From positions 7,018,501-7,082,500 of the forward strand of contig OU015663.1 of NCBI GenBank assembly GCA_907165275.2: a stretch of DNA of 64,000 nt, given 5' to 3'. The position numbers and the translations under genes were made by a program. Origin of the DNA: Zygaena filipendulae. Its lineage: Eukaryota > Arthropoda > Insecta > Lepidoptera > Zygaenidae. The stretch's first letter is position 1. Each line of letters begins with the position of its first letter. This document shows positions 33,854 through 46,309 of the stretch, piece after piece. The notes beneath the pieces are model-generated. The model did not search any database, was not told where the DNA came from, and worked only from the letters and a program-made list of their open reading frames with translations.

Positions 33854-36800
33854 ATGTTCAGTATAAAGTTTAACAGTAATTTTATAAAAAATATTCCAGC
33901 TGGCTTCAATTTACTATACCAACAATCAAGGGTAAAATTTACTTTGCTAGATCGAGTGTGAATTTCGATAACTTTTTGATAATTTGGACCGAAATGATGC
34001 ATGAAATACCTACAATGTAGATCGCAACTTAAATATTTTGTAGTTTCAATTTAGTTCATAAGACTTTAAAACGTTATTGCTTTTTGCCTGACTCAACATC
34101 ACCCAGTCGAAACTACGGAGCCTAGAGTAGATAATATATTATGTAGTTTGAACAGCAGTCACTATGAAAGGATTTTTCGAAATTCAACGCATATGGTGCT
34201 GAAAAGCAAGGTGATAAGTTTCGGCTCAACTGTACAATAAGCACCCGCGATTTAGAGCTTCATATTTTTTATGTGTGTGGGACTTTGCTTAATGTAACTT
34301 CACTTAAAATCCCTAATTACGGAAACTCATCGTTTTCGGGAAAAAAAATACTAAAGTTTTCACAATTTCATACAAAACTCCGCGATGTGTCAACCATTTG
34401 CCATTGACTTTGTAAGAATTGTGTTTCGTTTTACATTTGGACAAAGTGATTATATTATTTATTATCTTTGATTATTATAATTTGCTAATGAAAATGAAAA
34501 TTTGTTAAACTTGAGTTGGTTAGGTTAGGTTTGCACTGTTGACCAAGTCGCGCGAGCCGAGCGAGCGTAGCGAGCGTGCCGCGGTAGCAGCCGGCGAAGC
34601 GCCAAAGTCAAAATATTATCGTAAATTGAATAAGGTTTTTATTTTATTTTTTTCTCGAAAATTATGAATTTCCGTAATTTGCGGATTTGAGAAATACACT
34701 ATAAACACACTATTCTATCCAAAAAAAAATTGTAACTATTAAAAATCGAGGGTCCTTCCAGTCCTTCCGTTCTACAATAATTGTGTACACTGTACAAGGT
34801 AAAACTGTGGGCTGGCGTTTTTAAATAAATATCTGTAATACAAATTATAATTTATCCACACAACAGAGTACATTTATTTTGAGAAGAAAGTGGCCTCCAC
34901 CGCTGCATAAGAAAGATGGAAAACCAAACAAATTTAGGGCAAGGCATTTTGTTTACGATTTGGTTGAAGATACTAATATTGCCAAACAACCAGATTTGAA
35001 GATAATATTAAAACAGTATGTTGATGGTATGTAATGAAAAATATTGCTTGTGCTCTGTAAATAAAACCATAAATATGTAGTTTAGCTACACATGCTGATT
35101 TTTTTCAAATAGGTTAATCAATCTGTTACTCTAACAATTACAATATGTAATGGCATAATAATACAGGAAGTATCTTTCAAATCAGTGGGTTTGATTTCTA
35201 GTTAAGTTTTTTTTATACAAATCTGAATATAAGTTGTATTTTTTTATTAAAATTGATTACAATCACAATTTCTGATTTGGATACTTGAAAACTTCACCTG
35301 TATATCAGTCCATACAAATATTATAAAGGCTCTTAATATTACCTACTCTGTCTGTCTGTTACCTTTTTACAACTTAACTACTCAGCCAATCATGAAATTT
35401 TACATTCACATTGTCAGGATATGTATAGAAAAGGATGCAAGAAACATTTATTGTCCCGAAATTCCCAAGGAAATTTAGAAATTAAGCAAGATAACTTGTA
35501 AGTCAAAGCTTGAGCTTCAGTTTAACTAAAGTTATTTGCTTTGCAAAAATGAAAATTTCATGGTTCTGATTTAAAATTATAATATCTTTAAATAGGTAAT
35601 AATATTGCTGTACTTGTAACAAGAAATTGTTTAAAATTTATTTTAAAATGTGTTGTTCTTTTAAATAAATTTCAGGATTATCTACAGAACTTGGTACCCA
35701 TTTAGATCTCAATTCTTTCTTTCAATCGACAGTCACACAATATATTTCTAATATTGAATTTGGCTCCCATTTTCACATATCACATCAAAAACATTTTGAT
35801 GTGATTTCTGCAACTGCAAACTTGCACAAACATGTAATACAGTAATATGATAAAGCTTGTCAACTGTTTATTAGCTAATTAATGTAGGTATCTCATTTTT
35901 AGGTGTTGGAAATGCTGGAGATATTCTTACACTTAGACCATACATAGCCTACAGGGATTATATCATGACTGGCCTTGCTGTTTACGGTTCACCTGAAAAC
36001 CTTTCAAAATACAAAGTAGATAAAACAAAACCTAAATCAGCAGATGAATTCAGTTCACCATATGTGAAAAAGGTTTGTAGAAATATTACATCCTAAATAT
36101 TTTTTGCCTGTAGATTTACTCACTTGAATTTCAGTATTCTTGATGTATTAAGATATTATAGTATCCATGTTACAAATTCAAGTTCACCCATAGTTATTGT
36201 GTGACATTCACTCTTAAATTTATTATTTCTTTTAAAATATAGATTTGGGTGTGTCTGTAGGTAGGAAATATTAGTGAGGGGGGGGGGGGGGGCTTAGTAT
36301 GCTACAAAGAGTATTATAATAATACTAGTTGTGCCCCGTGGTTTCACCCGCGTTAATTTCAGAGTTCCCGCGAGAATTCCGGGATAAAAAGTAGCCTATG
36401 TGTTAATCTCCATAATTAGTGTAATTACTGTACACAAAATAAATTAGAGCTCATTTTAAATAAATGTAAAGTTATAACCTTTTCAAAGAAATAAAAACGG
36501 TAACAGTAAATATGATAGCATTCCTCTTAATAATGAACTATATTACAAAGTATGTACCACGTAATAGGCTAGTTTCCTGGGTAAAAAAATCAAAATTCTA
36601 TTTAGTCCGTCAGTTAGATAATAAAAAAATAAAAGACACGTATTTTTTGCTTTTTTAAAATAATGGAAATATGCATAGATAAAGCGCATTAAAGTTTAGG
36701 GTGGGGGACTCGTGATGTCACAGCTCGCTATAACGTACGAACAAACTGTAGCGAGGCGTGACGTCATGTGAAATTTCGACTTGATATATCTCCGTTATTT

Positions 36801-39060
36801 TTTGGTTACATAAAAAAAAAAAATACGTGTCCATTATTTTTTAATAATCTACAAAACGGACTAAAAAAGAAAATTTAGGAAACTAGCCTATTTCCATATC
36901 TTCTTCTTTCTTCTAATATATAAAATTCTCGTATCACAATGTTCGTTCCCATACTCCTCCGAAACGGCTTGACCGATTCTCATGAAATTTTATATGCATA
37001 TTCAGTAGGTCTGAGAATCGGCTACTATCTATTTTTCATCCCGAAATTCCCGCGGGAACTCCGGAATTAATGCGGGGCAGCTAATCACCGTAAACTACTG
37101 TAAGGAGTACAAAGAAGGATGTAGAGTACCTACCTACTTTTTTCCCGCAACCTCCGCGGGAACTCCGAAATTACCGCGGATGAAATCGCGGGGGACAGCT
37201 AAGTAATATGTAAAAGAAAATTTAAAGCACATTAATCTTATCTTCTTATCTAATCTTAATATATATATAAATCACGTGTCACGTTGTTTGTCCGCGATGG
37301 ACTCTTTTTCTGGAAAATTTTGTAACCATTCATAAAATGGTCCAACTTAAAAGATAGGATAGTTTTTATCCCGGAAATCCCGCGGGAACTCCGAAATTAC
37401 CGCGGATGAAATCGCGGGGGACAGCTAGTAATATATATAAATCACGTGTCACGTTGTTTGTCCGCGATGGACTCCGAAACTACTGAACGGATTTATAATA
37501 TGGTCCAACTTAAAAGATAGGATATTTTTTATCCCGGAATTTCCGCGGGAACTCCGGCACTAATGCGGGGAACAGCTAATCACCGTAAACTACTGTCGCG
37601 GTCGGGGCACAAAGAAGGACATAGAGTACTTTTTTTCCCGTAACCTCCGCGGAAAATTACCGCGGATGAAATCGCGGGGGACAGCTATATCTAATATAAA
37701 TTAATTCATACTCTTTACAGACAATAAACGGTTTGAATAATATGCTGCTTGAAATATCTATGAACAAACTACAGCCTTGGGTTTTGGAACCATGGCATGT
37801 GAAAGCATCATTCCGCAAATCAGGTTTTGTAGTCCCTGAATATGCCATAGAAATGCCACAAGTGCAAATAAAAGGTCCTGATCTCTCATTGAAAGACAAG
37901 GAGTTCTATGTCACAGTCACTGTAAGTTCCTATTCAATGCATTTGTAACTATAGGTAATCCATAGTATTATATTATCTGTGGTAATCCTAAGAGACACTC
38001 TAGGGTTTGATATTTTGGAAAAAAATAAGATGCAGCCTGAAGCAATATTATATGTAGATTGTAGGTAGATATATGTAAATTAAGTCAATCGTATTATTAA
38101 TATTATGTGTCACTGTTTACGTTTTTTTTAAAATAGAATTTAGAAAAAAAAATATTCAAATAGCCTATTTTAGGTTATTAACATTTTAACTATTTTTTTT
38201 TAATTCTTTTAGTCCGTCAGTTAGATACTTAATAAAAAAATAATAGACACGTATGTATATTTTGCTTTTTGAAATTAATGGAAATACACTTGGATAAAGT
38301 GCATTAAAGTTTAGGAGTGGGGACTCATAACGTCTGTCTTACATAAGCAGGCAAAAATAAGTTATTCCTACTTTACGTAATCAAACAATAACGGCGACAC
38401 ATTGAGTTGAAATTTCGCGTGACGTCACTATCCGGTGCAGTTTGTATGGGCCATTTAATGACGTCACGAGCCCCCACCCTAAACTTTAATGCGCTTTATC
38501 TCCGTATATTTTCATTAATTTGAAAAAGCAAAAAACACGTCGTGTCTATTGCTTTTTTTACTGGCGGACTAAATAGAATTTTGATTTTCAACAGTCGTCA
38601 ACATCCCTACTAAGCTATTGTAAACTGTTGCCGAGGTATTTGGATGCACTGACATCTACACTTGATCAAGATTGAACTGTGACCACAACAGTCAGATGGT
38701 ACCTACCGATTTCTGTCTACGACGCATTTTCGGTTTTTAGTATTTGACGTTATAACAATTTTATGTTGATACATGTACATAAATATGTAGGTACTATAAT
38801 AATAATATTATGTAAGTACTAAGGTACGCAAGTACCTTAATACTTTTTGGTTAGATTTGTTTTTGATGTAGTCAAGTATTTATAAAGAAATGTTTTTCCA
38901 GATTAACAATAAGGAAAAGGTTAAAGTCAGATGCAAAATTCACCACTGGGCTACTGGGTTGGACAGGCTGCCCTGGGAGGAGTTTCATTGGAAGAAACCT
39001 TTGGAGCCCTTGGTACCTGAACAGGCTGAGGTTTTAAACAGTGAACCTTTGCCCAAATAG
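33854..39060 (+). CDS. mRpL9: Mitochondrial ribosomal protein L9 (bL9m)
   Basis: Seen: five phase-matched exons, 33854-33931, 34867-35026, 35903-36072, 37721-37921 and 38902-39060 (TAG), encoding 255 aa. The first exon is a basic, amphipathic presequence-like peptide (MFSIKFNSNFIKNIPAGF). Conserved blocks follow: ILRRKWPPPLHKKDGKP, RARHFVYDLVEDTN, a bacterial-L9-like G.aGDI..lRP..AYR segment, LEPWHVKASFRKSGF, KEFYVTVT and VRCKIHHW. Known: these match animal MRPL9, a large-subunit protein of the mitochondrial ribosome in the matrix. Each exon join is in frame with a GT-AG intron. Introns 3 and 4 hold CRE-MITEs and tandem Helitron-like units. It is divergent from Prpf39 and convergent with the 42354-40349 gene. 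Confidence 0.95.
34520..34612. repeat. Dispersed GC-rich repeat in mRpL9 intron 1
   Basis: TTAGGTTAGGTTTGCACTG..CCAAGTCGCGCGAGCCGAGC is shared with 43077-43160 (TTAGATTAGGTTTGTACTG..CCAAGTCGCGCGAGCCGA). No function is assigned. Confidence 0.5.
36320..36440 (-). mobile_element. Helitron-like tail fragment
   Basis: Begins ACTAGTTGTGCCCCGTGGTT and keeps TTTCACCCGCGTTAATTTC and AATTCCGGGATAAAAAGTAG, an inverted family tail. It is preceded by a 14-G run near 36276. Confidence 0.55.
36563..36892. mobile_element. CRE-MITE copy 4 (mRpL9 intron 3)
   Basis: Outer inverted ends AATAGGCTAGTTTCCT and AGGAAACTAGCCTATT are perfect complements and lie outside the AGTCCGTC inner ends. One TGACGTCA remains; the second is TGATGTCA. 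This copy defines the full termini of one subfamily. Confidence 0.85.
36905..37085 (+). mobile_element. Helitron-like element
   Basis: Head TAATATATAAAATTCTCGTA, the block ACGGCTTGACCGATTCTCAT, AATTCCCGCGGGAACTCCGG, and a tail ending GCGGGGCAGCTAA (CTAG altered). Confidence 0.55.
37253..37688 (+). mobile_element. Two head-to-tail Helitron-like units (mRpL9 intron 3)
   Basis: Both units begin AATATATATAAATCACGTGT..GTTTGTCCGCGATGGACTC. The first ends GCGGGGGACAGCTAG at 37428 and the second starts at once, ending GGGGGACAGCTAT at 37688. The second ends 33 bp before exon 37721-37921. Confidence 0.65.
38157..38609. mobile_element. CRE-MITE copy 5, rearranged (mRpL9 intron 4)
   Basis: The left part (38157-38345) is a copy in one orientation. 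The right part (about 38365-38609) is most of a second copy with two TGACGTCA sites, ending GTCGTCAACATCCCTA. It looks like two insertions or a recombinant. Confidence 0.65.
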
Positions 39061-39143
39061 AAATTGTGTATGTAAAGAATACCTATTAATATAGCTCATT
39101 TAGAAATTATTCACTTGTTGTGTCTACTTACATTTTGTAATAT

Positions 39144-39149
39144 AATAAA
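39144..39149 (+). terminator. mRpL9 polyadenylation signal
   Basis: AATAAA lies 84 bp after the stop; a second AATAAA at 39157 is followed by an A-run. Confidence 0.65.
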
Positions 39150-39521
39150 ATTTGACAATAAAAAAAAATATGATTCTTATCTAAATGAAAGCTTAAAAAA
39201 TCGTGGTCCTCTTACTTATGGCAGTATTATCTTACATCGATCGTACCAGTCTATCGAAATTTAGCTCGTAAAGTCGAAGTTTCGATGGACGAAAAATCGA
39301 TGTAATAATATTTTTTTACTACTCTGTAGTACGGTTCCTAACCTAGACACGCAGCCGCGTCTCAAACCAAGTTCAAGCAAAGAAAAAGGAACTGGCGACG
39401 CTGCAGCAGCCGTATGTTATATTATACGAAACACTTAGAGCATTGTTTTTACCCAGACATTAAATATCCTGGGGATATGATGAAAGAAAATGAAATAAAC
39501 TGAAATTCCTCGCAAATATTA

Positions 39522-39625
39522 ACAATCTGTGAGCTGATCCGTGTGCCGTGTAGATCAGCGGTATAGAATCCTCATTAAATTCAAGGGGTAGAGGTTCGAT
39601 TTTCGGCTCGCAGATTGTTTTTAAA
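39522..39625 (+). repeat. Short tRNA-like / inverted-end element
   Basis: TAGATCAGCGGTA resembles a box A and GGTTCGATTTTC a box B, about 40 bp apart. CAATCTGTGAGC and GCTCGCAGATTG form an inverted flank. The cloverleaf arms do not pair well, so a SINE or tRNA pseudogene is more likely than a working tRNA. Confidence 0.35.
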
Positions 39626-40060
39626 AATATAGGTACTGATATATTTAACCGATCTTACAATAATTATTGAAATAACGGTATCTTTTAGCCGATAATCTTT
39701 CAATTTTTACCCGGTACCATACCGGTGACATTAACTGTTTGAGAAGTTTAGACAGGACAGCGAATCTTGGAGCGCCCTAGAGCGCGGCACTCCCTAGGTA
39801 GGTATACGTACTATGTGGCAACGTGCAACGTTATGTTACAAGTTACTTTGAAATTATTAAAAGATCTCAACTCAATGTTACAATTAGCATTGATCGGTGG
39901 TTACATTACTTACTCTGTTTAACCTCAGATAGTCCCATGTTTTTTGACTTTTGTTCGTTAGCGTACACACTACCCTAGTGTTGTTTGTAATCCATAAACA
40001 TCTATTTTCGTCAATAACAGTCGCTCCAATTTTTTTTGTCTATTTTTCGTAACATAGAGA

Positions 40061-40166
40061 ATTTATGTGTGTTAATAAATCGGTTTATATTATAAAAACA
40101 GAAAACTTATAGATAATTTATGTGTGTTAATAAATCGGTTTATATTATAAAAACAGAAAACTTATA
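40061..40166. repeat. 55-bp direct tandem duplication
   Basis: A unit beginning ATTTATGTGTGTTAATAAAT and ending GAAAACTTATA occurs twice in a row without visible differences. It is intergenic, between two converging genes. Confidence 0.85.
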
Positions 40167-40348
40167 ATAGGTACTTGAAAGAAAATTTAATTTGTTGTGT
40201 CACGGAAGAATTTTACTTTAATAATAATTAATATGTAAATGAATTAAACGGCGTATCTACAAAATCCTATAAACCCAGTGGTACATAAAATTTATAGGTA
40301 AATAATATAAATTAACGAACAAATAAATAGATCGAAACTAATTAATTA

Positions 40349-42354
40349 TTATTGATCAGGCACTGGTTCAGTATGTTCTTGTGTAGTTTTTACTTCAGAG
40401 AAACCTTGCTCGTTGTCGAGCTGTTGCTCAATCTGCAGAGGGTCATAGTTTTGTTCTTCGAAAGGTAGTCGATCGAAATCTTGTGGTGTTTCGTCATAAA
40501 CTTCAGGTTCATGCTGTTGTGAGGGCTGGACGTATTCCTGTTGATGCTGCTCTTGCTCTTCATAGTTACTGTTAAGGTATTGTTGCTCATAGTTGGGATC
40601 GTACCTTTCCGAGGTTTCCTCGTGTTCGTTAATATCCGTGGAATAAGGTTGTTCCCCTTGGGTTCCCTCGTAATAGTGATATTGTTCACCTTGAGCGACA
40701 TTTTGATCGGAATACTGAGTGTGGAAAGCATCTGCAGCTCCCTCATTGTATGGATCGTAGTTTTCATTTTGTTGCTCAGAATAAAACATTTCATTTTGTT
40801 CATCATTGAATGCTTCGATTTGTGAAGTATGTACATCGTCTTCTGATTCCGGATCTTTGGCCGCTGCAGCTGATTTAGGATCGTATTGGTATGTAGGTAT
40901 ATCACCAGGTGGAATGCTTTGTGGTTCGTTTTGATTTAAAGCAAGTACCTCCGGATTTATATTCACACCGTCCTGCAACTCGACGTTATCATGCGGCGTG
41001 AATTCCGCGGTATTTATAACTTCTATTGGATATTCAGTTATATGTGGTACTTTACCTATTACATCGATATCTTCATTAACTTGTGTAACTAATTCTTCTG
41101 GATTCAATACTTCTATTGGACTCACGTCACGTTCATCGAGATAAAGAACTTTCTCGGCATCTGACTTTTCGTTCTCTTTGTCTGCAGGTGAATACTGCTC
41201 ATATGTAATGGGCTCAAACTGTTCATTATTCTCATTTTTATTTGCATCAACATTCTTGTCGTCAAGATTTACGTGTGCGTCGTAATTAGTTTGTAATTCT
41301 ACTTTTGCTGTTGAATCTGCCTCAAGATAATTTGTTTCACATTTAATGTCATCAGGATGATTCACATTAACCTTGCTTTGTTGTTTATATTCAGCAGTTA
41401 CTATTGGGTTTTCTTCATTTTTGTTAATAATTTGATCCTGAAGATAATGTGGTGTGTTATCTTTGTCTTCTAAATAACTTTTATTGTTAGTTTCAATCCC
41501 GGTAAAACTTTTATTATAATCATTTATTTGATGTTTTGTGTCATCGTAATGAACATTCTTTTTGAGCATATTTTCCGAAGCACATTTTCTCGGCTGGTTT
41601 TCGTTAGTCTTTAAAACTCCGATTTCTCCTTGACCTTGTAAGCTTTCGTCGTGATTTTCTTGTGATATATTATTGTTTGAATTAATAAGAACTTTGTTCT
41701 CGCTAGTATAATCTTGTTCTTTTTCATTCTGCTTTAACTGTTTTAGAATATCATATTTACTTTGCCAATCCGAGTTATCGTCCATCGGTCGCGTTGGTGC
41801 TTGGATATTTTCGTTGTTCACGATTGATCCAAGCTTAGGTATTAATATGTACTTTTTACTAATCTCTCTGATCATAGTATCTTCATTTACGATGTTTGTT
41901 GAAACCTTCATTGAAACTATATTATTTTGATTGTTTGTATCAATTACCGGAAGTGTAGGCAAAACATCGTACTCCTTTAGTAACATAGGACGGTTTAAAG
42001 AAAACCGATTGCTAAATTGAGGCACTGCCATCTTACCTTGATTGGCCTGCAACAAATTTTTTGGTGAATTTAAGATGTTATTATTTAAGTAAATCCCATT
42101 CACGTACCGTACCGTATGATGAAACTGAACTACAGCGGCACAAGAACGCATTTTGTCGAGTCTTCCTAAAATAAATTCGTTTCGCTCCTTGCGGTTTTTT
42201 TCCTCTTCGAGAAAGGCGTCATATTTCTTTCTAAGTGCATTGATGCGATCCGATTTGGCCCTATAAATATGTGATATTGTAATAATAAATATATTTTCTA
42301 CTTAAAACCGTAGGTACCTGACGTTAACACATACTTTTTATCAGATTTACCCAT
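40349..42354 (-). CDS. Uncharacterised protein with coiled basic N-terminus and Q/E/Y-rich C-terminus
   Basis: Two exons: 42354-42335 (MGKSDKK) and 42260-40349 (TAA at 40351-40349), phase 2 junction, about 643 aa. The N-terminus (about residues 5-45) is a charged helix: SDRINALRKKYDAFLEEEKN then RKERNEFILGRLDKM. Next come a Pro/Leu-containing stretch and a long Asn/Glu/Asp-rich middle. The last 150 residues are rich in Gln, Glu, Tyr and Asn (YYEGTQGEQPY, YLNSNYEEQEQHQQEY). There is no signal peptide, membrane segment or enzyme motif. A 57-nt in-frame stretch at about 42048-42104 has GTGAAT and TTGCAG ends and may be a tiny intron, giving a 624-aa form. I do not recognise the family. Low-complexity composition and the short helix suggest a scaffold-type protein, but no function is inferred. 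Confidence 0.75.
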
Positions 42355-45300
42355 AAGTTAAAATTATTTTAATTAAAAATAATAATATGAAAAAAATATG
42401 GATAGATCAAATACACAGGCATGACCAAGACCGATGTAAACAAAATACCTAGTGCTCGGCCGACCTTAAACTAACGCTTCGAGACAACGCAGCTCGTAAT
42501 TCTACGTGGACTTATACATTGTTGGGATATTGTACACAGTACGGGCACCGAGTTATCCACCTGTGCCAAATTTTTGAAATTTTTTTCCTGAATAAATATT
42601 ATATTATTATATGTTTTGCTATCGAAATATTAGTTATCAAACTGGCTCTTTGTGAGTTCTCCCTGCCAAATGTTGGGCGATCATAATTTTTTATTTTTAA
42701 TATTCGAAATTAAATTCATAGTACCTAACTAGGTATCAGTTTATGTCAAAGTTAGAGCAGCAGACTTTTTTTTAGTAAATGCAGTTGAACTTAAAAAAGC
42801 TACTATTAAAAGTCCTTCTGTGATATTGGTCTTTCCACACCAATGTTTATTCACTACCGTCCACTAAACTTGACTAAACTAGTAAACTACATAAATTCAC
42901 AAAAGAGGTTGTCAATACAATATTGTAAATATATCACCGTAAAATTGTAGGTAAATACCGTTAGATTATAATCTATCTCGCGAAATTGTAAACTGTCAAA
43001 AGATTGTGAACCGTAACATACTGATTACAATTTAATGCATTTAACGCATTATTTTTTTGAAGATTATAATTATGGTTAGATTAGGTTTGTACTGCTGAGT
43101 GCTGCTGTCCAAGTCGCGCGAGCCGATTGCCGAGCGATCGCAGGGAGCGTGCCGCATCAGCGGCGATTTATTTACAAGTTTGTGATCCTCTTACCCCCTT
43201 GCGTCACGTTCAAATCGTCAGAATATTCACATGCACACTTTTCAGTAGGTTTGTAATTAAATCTGACGCGCTTGATTATTTCTAGCTATCAATCTTTTTT
43301 ATTATTCTGATCGGCTATCCTAGACGCGCGACTCTGTGTTCAATAAAGTCTTACTGTAAGATAATTAATCAGACAATTTCGACACCCCAAAATCGACATG
43401 TTTTTGACCTGCGCACTTCATTAGCTAGGTACCCGTTTCGAGAATTTTTACAGAGGAAAAGCTCGGGCATCTTGTCAAACTGAACCTGCAGTTGAAGATT
43501 TAGCCTGGTATTAGTCACTGAAAAAACAAGGCGTGAAATTGCTGGACCATAACGCATAACATTTGATTTTACTCCCCATATATTTCCATACCCCGAGCAT
43601 TAACGCACGTATACAACAACAAATTGAGGGTTCGCCGTTCGCCTCCCGACCGCCAGACAGACGCCGCGCCGCCCGCCGAGCAGTTCTGACAAACGCGACG
43701 GTGTTACAGATTTGTAATATATTGTTATACCAGTTGTCCCGCGCGGTTTCACCCGCGATACTTTCGAAGTTCTCGCGGAATTGTTCCATACAAACTTTGC
43801 TACCCCTTTAACCCCCTAGGGTTGAATTTTAAAAAATCCATTCTTATCGGATGCCTACGTCTTTACGATCAGTTTAGGCTGTGCGTTGATCCGTCAGTCA
43901 GTCTTCAGGACAAAGCATTTTATATGTAGGTTTAGATTATTATAGTATCTATACTACTGGGAAATCGCCAGCGCGCCAAGCCCGCCCGTCAAGTGGACTC
44001 CATCCAACGGTTGAGGCACTGGTCTTCCGCTGGAGCCTTGCGGAGTCGTCACGGACGCAGGCAGACAAGAGGAGTTAACTCTAAAAAGTCAGAAGTGAAG
44101 TCCACAAGCAAAGATTTTCCTAACCCCAAAATCTGAAGGAGCAGTAGAAGATGGTTTTTATAGAATGGTTTAAGAAAAACTAGACTACGACCTCACCCTT
44201 GTTACCCGTGGTTGCAACTGTGGGTAATAACTGTGAAATATATCTTACTAGCCGTCCCCCGCGGTAATTTCGGAGTTCCCGTGGGCATTTCTGGATAAAA
44301 AGTACCTACCCTATGTCACTCAGGACAACCGTAGCTATAAGTGAAGGTATTTTCAAAATCGGTTCAGTAAATCCTTTATAATAGTAAAATATGAGTAGGC
44401 CTCATGTGTAAGAGTTTCGCTGCGATTCTACCTCAACTGGTGACAGCCGCTGCATGGCACGGGCCACGGACGGAACAGTAACTGTGTATCCTATAGCTAA
44501 GTAGGTACCTATGCTAACGAAAACACTAATGTCAGTGAAATGACCTTCGACCTTACAAAACTATCACGCAATGCAATCTATACATAATTATAGCCGCTTC
44601 GGATTAGATTCGGATAACGGTTTACGGATTAGCGAAAAATAAATACACGTGATCTCCCTCCCCATCCTTGTGATAATTTCATAATTTTTTCCGAAGTCCT
44701 CCCCCCTTTCGTCACGTGATTTACTGTTGTAACTTGTGACAAGATAAAAAATCGGATAAAATAAATCCGGTATTGGTTTGGATTTTTTAATCGACTTCAA
44801 AAAAGGAGGTTCTCAGTTTGACCTGTATGTACGTTTGCATGTTTATTACACGATTATCTCGTGTTTGGCTGAACCGATTTTGATGCGGTTATTAGTTAAG
44901 CATTTCTTAGATTCTGGAAAAGGTTTTAGTAAGTATAAAATTTTTATGAATTGTTTCAGTAGTTTTTTCAGAATACTGTAAAAACTGAGTCACAATACTG
45001 ATTAACTGACTTCAGTATTTTTTATGTATTTAACCGTATGAAGTAATTAGGCCAAAAACAAATAAATTAACTACTTCCCTATCACTAAAACTTACTAGAT
45101 AAAAAATAAAGTTATATTTTTTGCATTGGCATTTCAGAGAGACATGAATTATGGTACTCACACTACTGGCACCAGCGAATTAATCATAGCAGAAGTGTAG
45201 TAATACTTTCTCAATGTTTGCATTGCGATCGTTTCCGGACACAGTTATGATATAGTTACAAAATGGAAAGCCTTGGGAAAACCCTTTAAAAAGTTCAATC

Positions 45301-45511
45301 AGATTCCCGTCACCTGATGCGTAGTGATTACCTTCTCTCTGAGTCATACAATTCAAATACGATTCTACGTAAAATTATGTCAAATAAAAAAGTTCTAGAG
45401 TTTTCGAGAGAGAATCGTGAACCTCAGAAGAATAATTGGCGTTTCATTATAATTACTTTACCTAATTGCTAAAAATACGCACATTGGCAGAATTAAATGC
45501 AATAAATCGCA
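42355..45511. other. Intergenic DNA, repeats only
   Basis: No host exon seen. It holds the GC-rich repeat at 43077-43160 (shared with mRpL9 intron 1), a Helitron-like subfamily B copy at about 43728-43960 (reverse, GTTGTCCCGCGCGGTTTCACC head), a second fragment at 44248-44390, and plain AT-rich sequence. Confidence 0.6.
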
Positions 45512-45830
45512 GGGATGTTGACTACTATTGAAAATCAAAATTCTAATTAGTCCGTCAGTTAGAAAATAAAAAAACAATAGACACGTATTTTTTTGCTTTT
45601 TTAAATAAATTAAAATATACAGAGATAAAGCGCATTAAAGTTTAGGATGAGGAGGTCGTGACGTCACTAACCGTAAAACCGCCATACAAACTGTCAGAAT
45701 AGTGACGTCACGCGAAATTTCAACTCAATATATCGCCGTAATTTTTTGATTACGTAAAAAAAGAAAAAATACGTGTCCAATATTTTTTAAAATCTACAAG
45801 ACGGACTAAAAAATAAAAATTAGTCAACAT
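45512..45830. mobile_element. CRE-MITE copy 6
   Basis: Termini GGGATGTTGACTACTATTG and AATTAGTCAACAT are inverted, with inner AGTCCGTC/GACGGACT. Both TGACGTCA palindromes are intact. This copy and 57464-57779 define the second terminal subfamily. Confidence 0.85.
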
Positions 45831-45984
45831 TGAAGAAGAGGAAAAAGGTGAATTTTAAATTTTCGCGGGCTGGTGTACATTCGATTATCAAATTTTTTTT
45901 TTATAAACTTTTTAGTAATATTATTTAGGGGGATCTTAGGAGTTTTTGACATAACCTAGGAGTAAATAGTTTCGAGTCCCTGTA

Positions 45985-46175
45985 ATGTACAGCACCGGAA
46001 AAGGTGGCACCGGAATGACCCCACCGGAATGTACAGGTGGTACAGCACCGGATTTGGTGACACCGGAATTCGAGTCCCAGGCCATGAAATGCTGTGCTGT
46101 GCATTCCGGTGTCGTGCATTCCGCAGTGTACATTATCGGTACACCGCGGATTGTACGACACCGGAATTGAAGACA
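45985..46175. repeat. Array of ACCGGAAT / ATTCCGGT motifs, left cluster
   Basis: About eight occurrences of CACCGGAA or its complement in 190 bp (for example ACACCGGAATT, CATTCCGGTGTCG). A mirror cluster lies at 49250-49425. Together they may be the sub-terminal arrays of one element into which other repeats inserted. Confidence 0.6.
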
Positions 46176-46309
46176 TCGCCACGCCCACATTTGAATCCTG
46201 TCCTGCTATTGGCTAAGAATTATGAAGTCTATTTGATGCTCCGTTTAGTAGATATGTGTCGTTGCGCGTTTTCTAAATAACACAACGAAACGTTGCCGTA
46301 AACGTTTAT

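Noticed and set aside
39522..39625. Possible functional tRNA gene
   Set aside because: Box A and box B are recognisable, but the anticodon and T arms do not pair, so it is kept only as a tRNA-like repeat.
40541..40825. Plus-strand hydrophobic frame of 94 codons
   Set aside because: Antisense of the Gln/Glu-rich C-terminus of the 42354-40349 gene; the hydrophobicity is a by-product of that composition.
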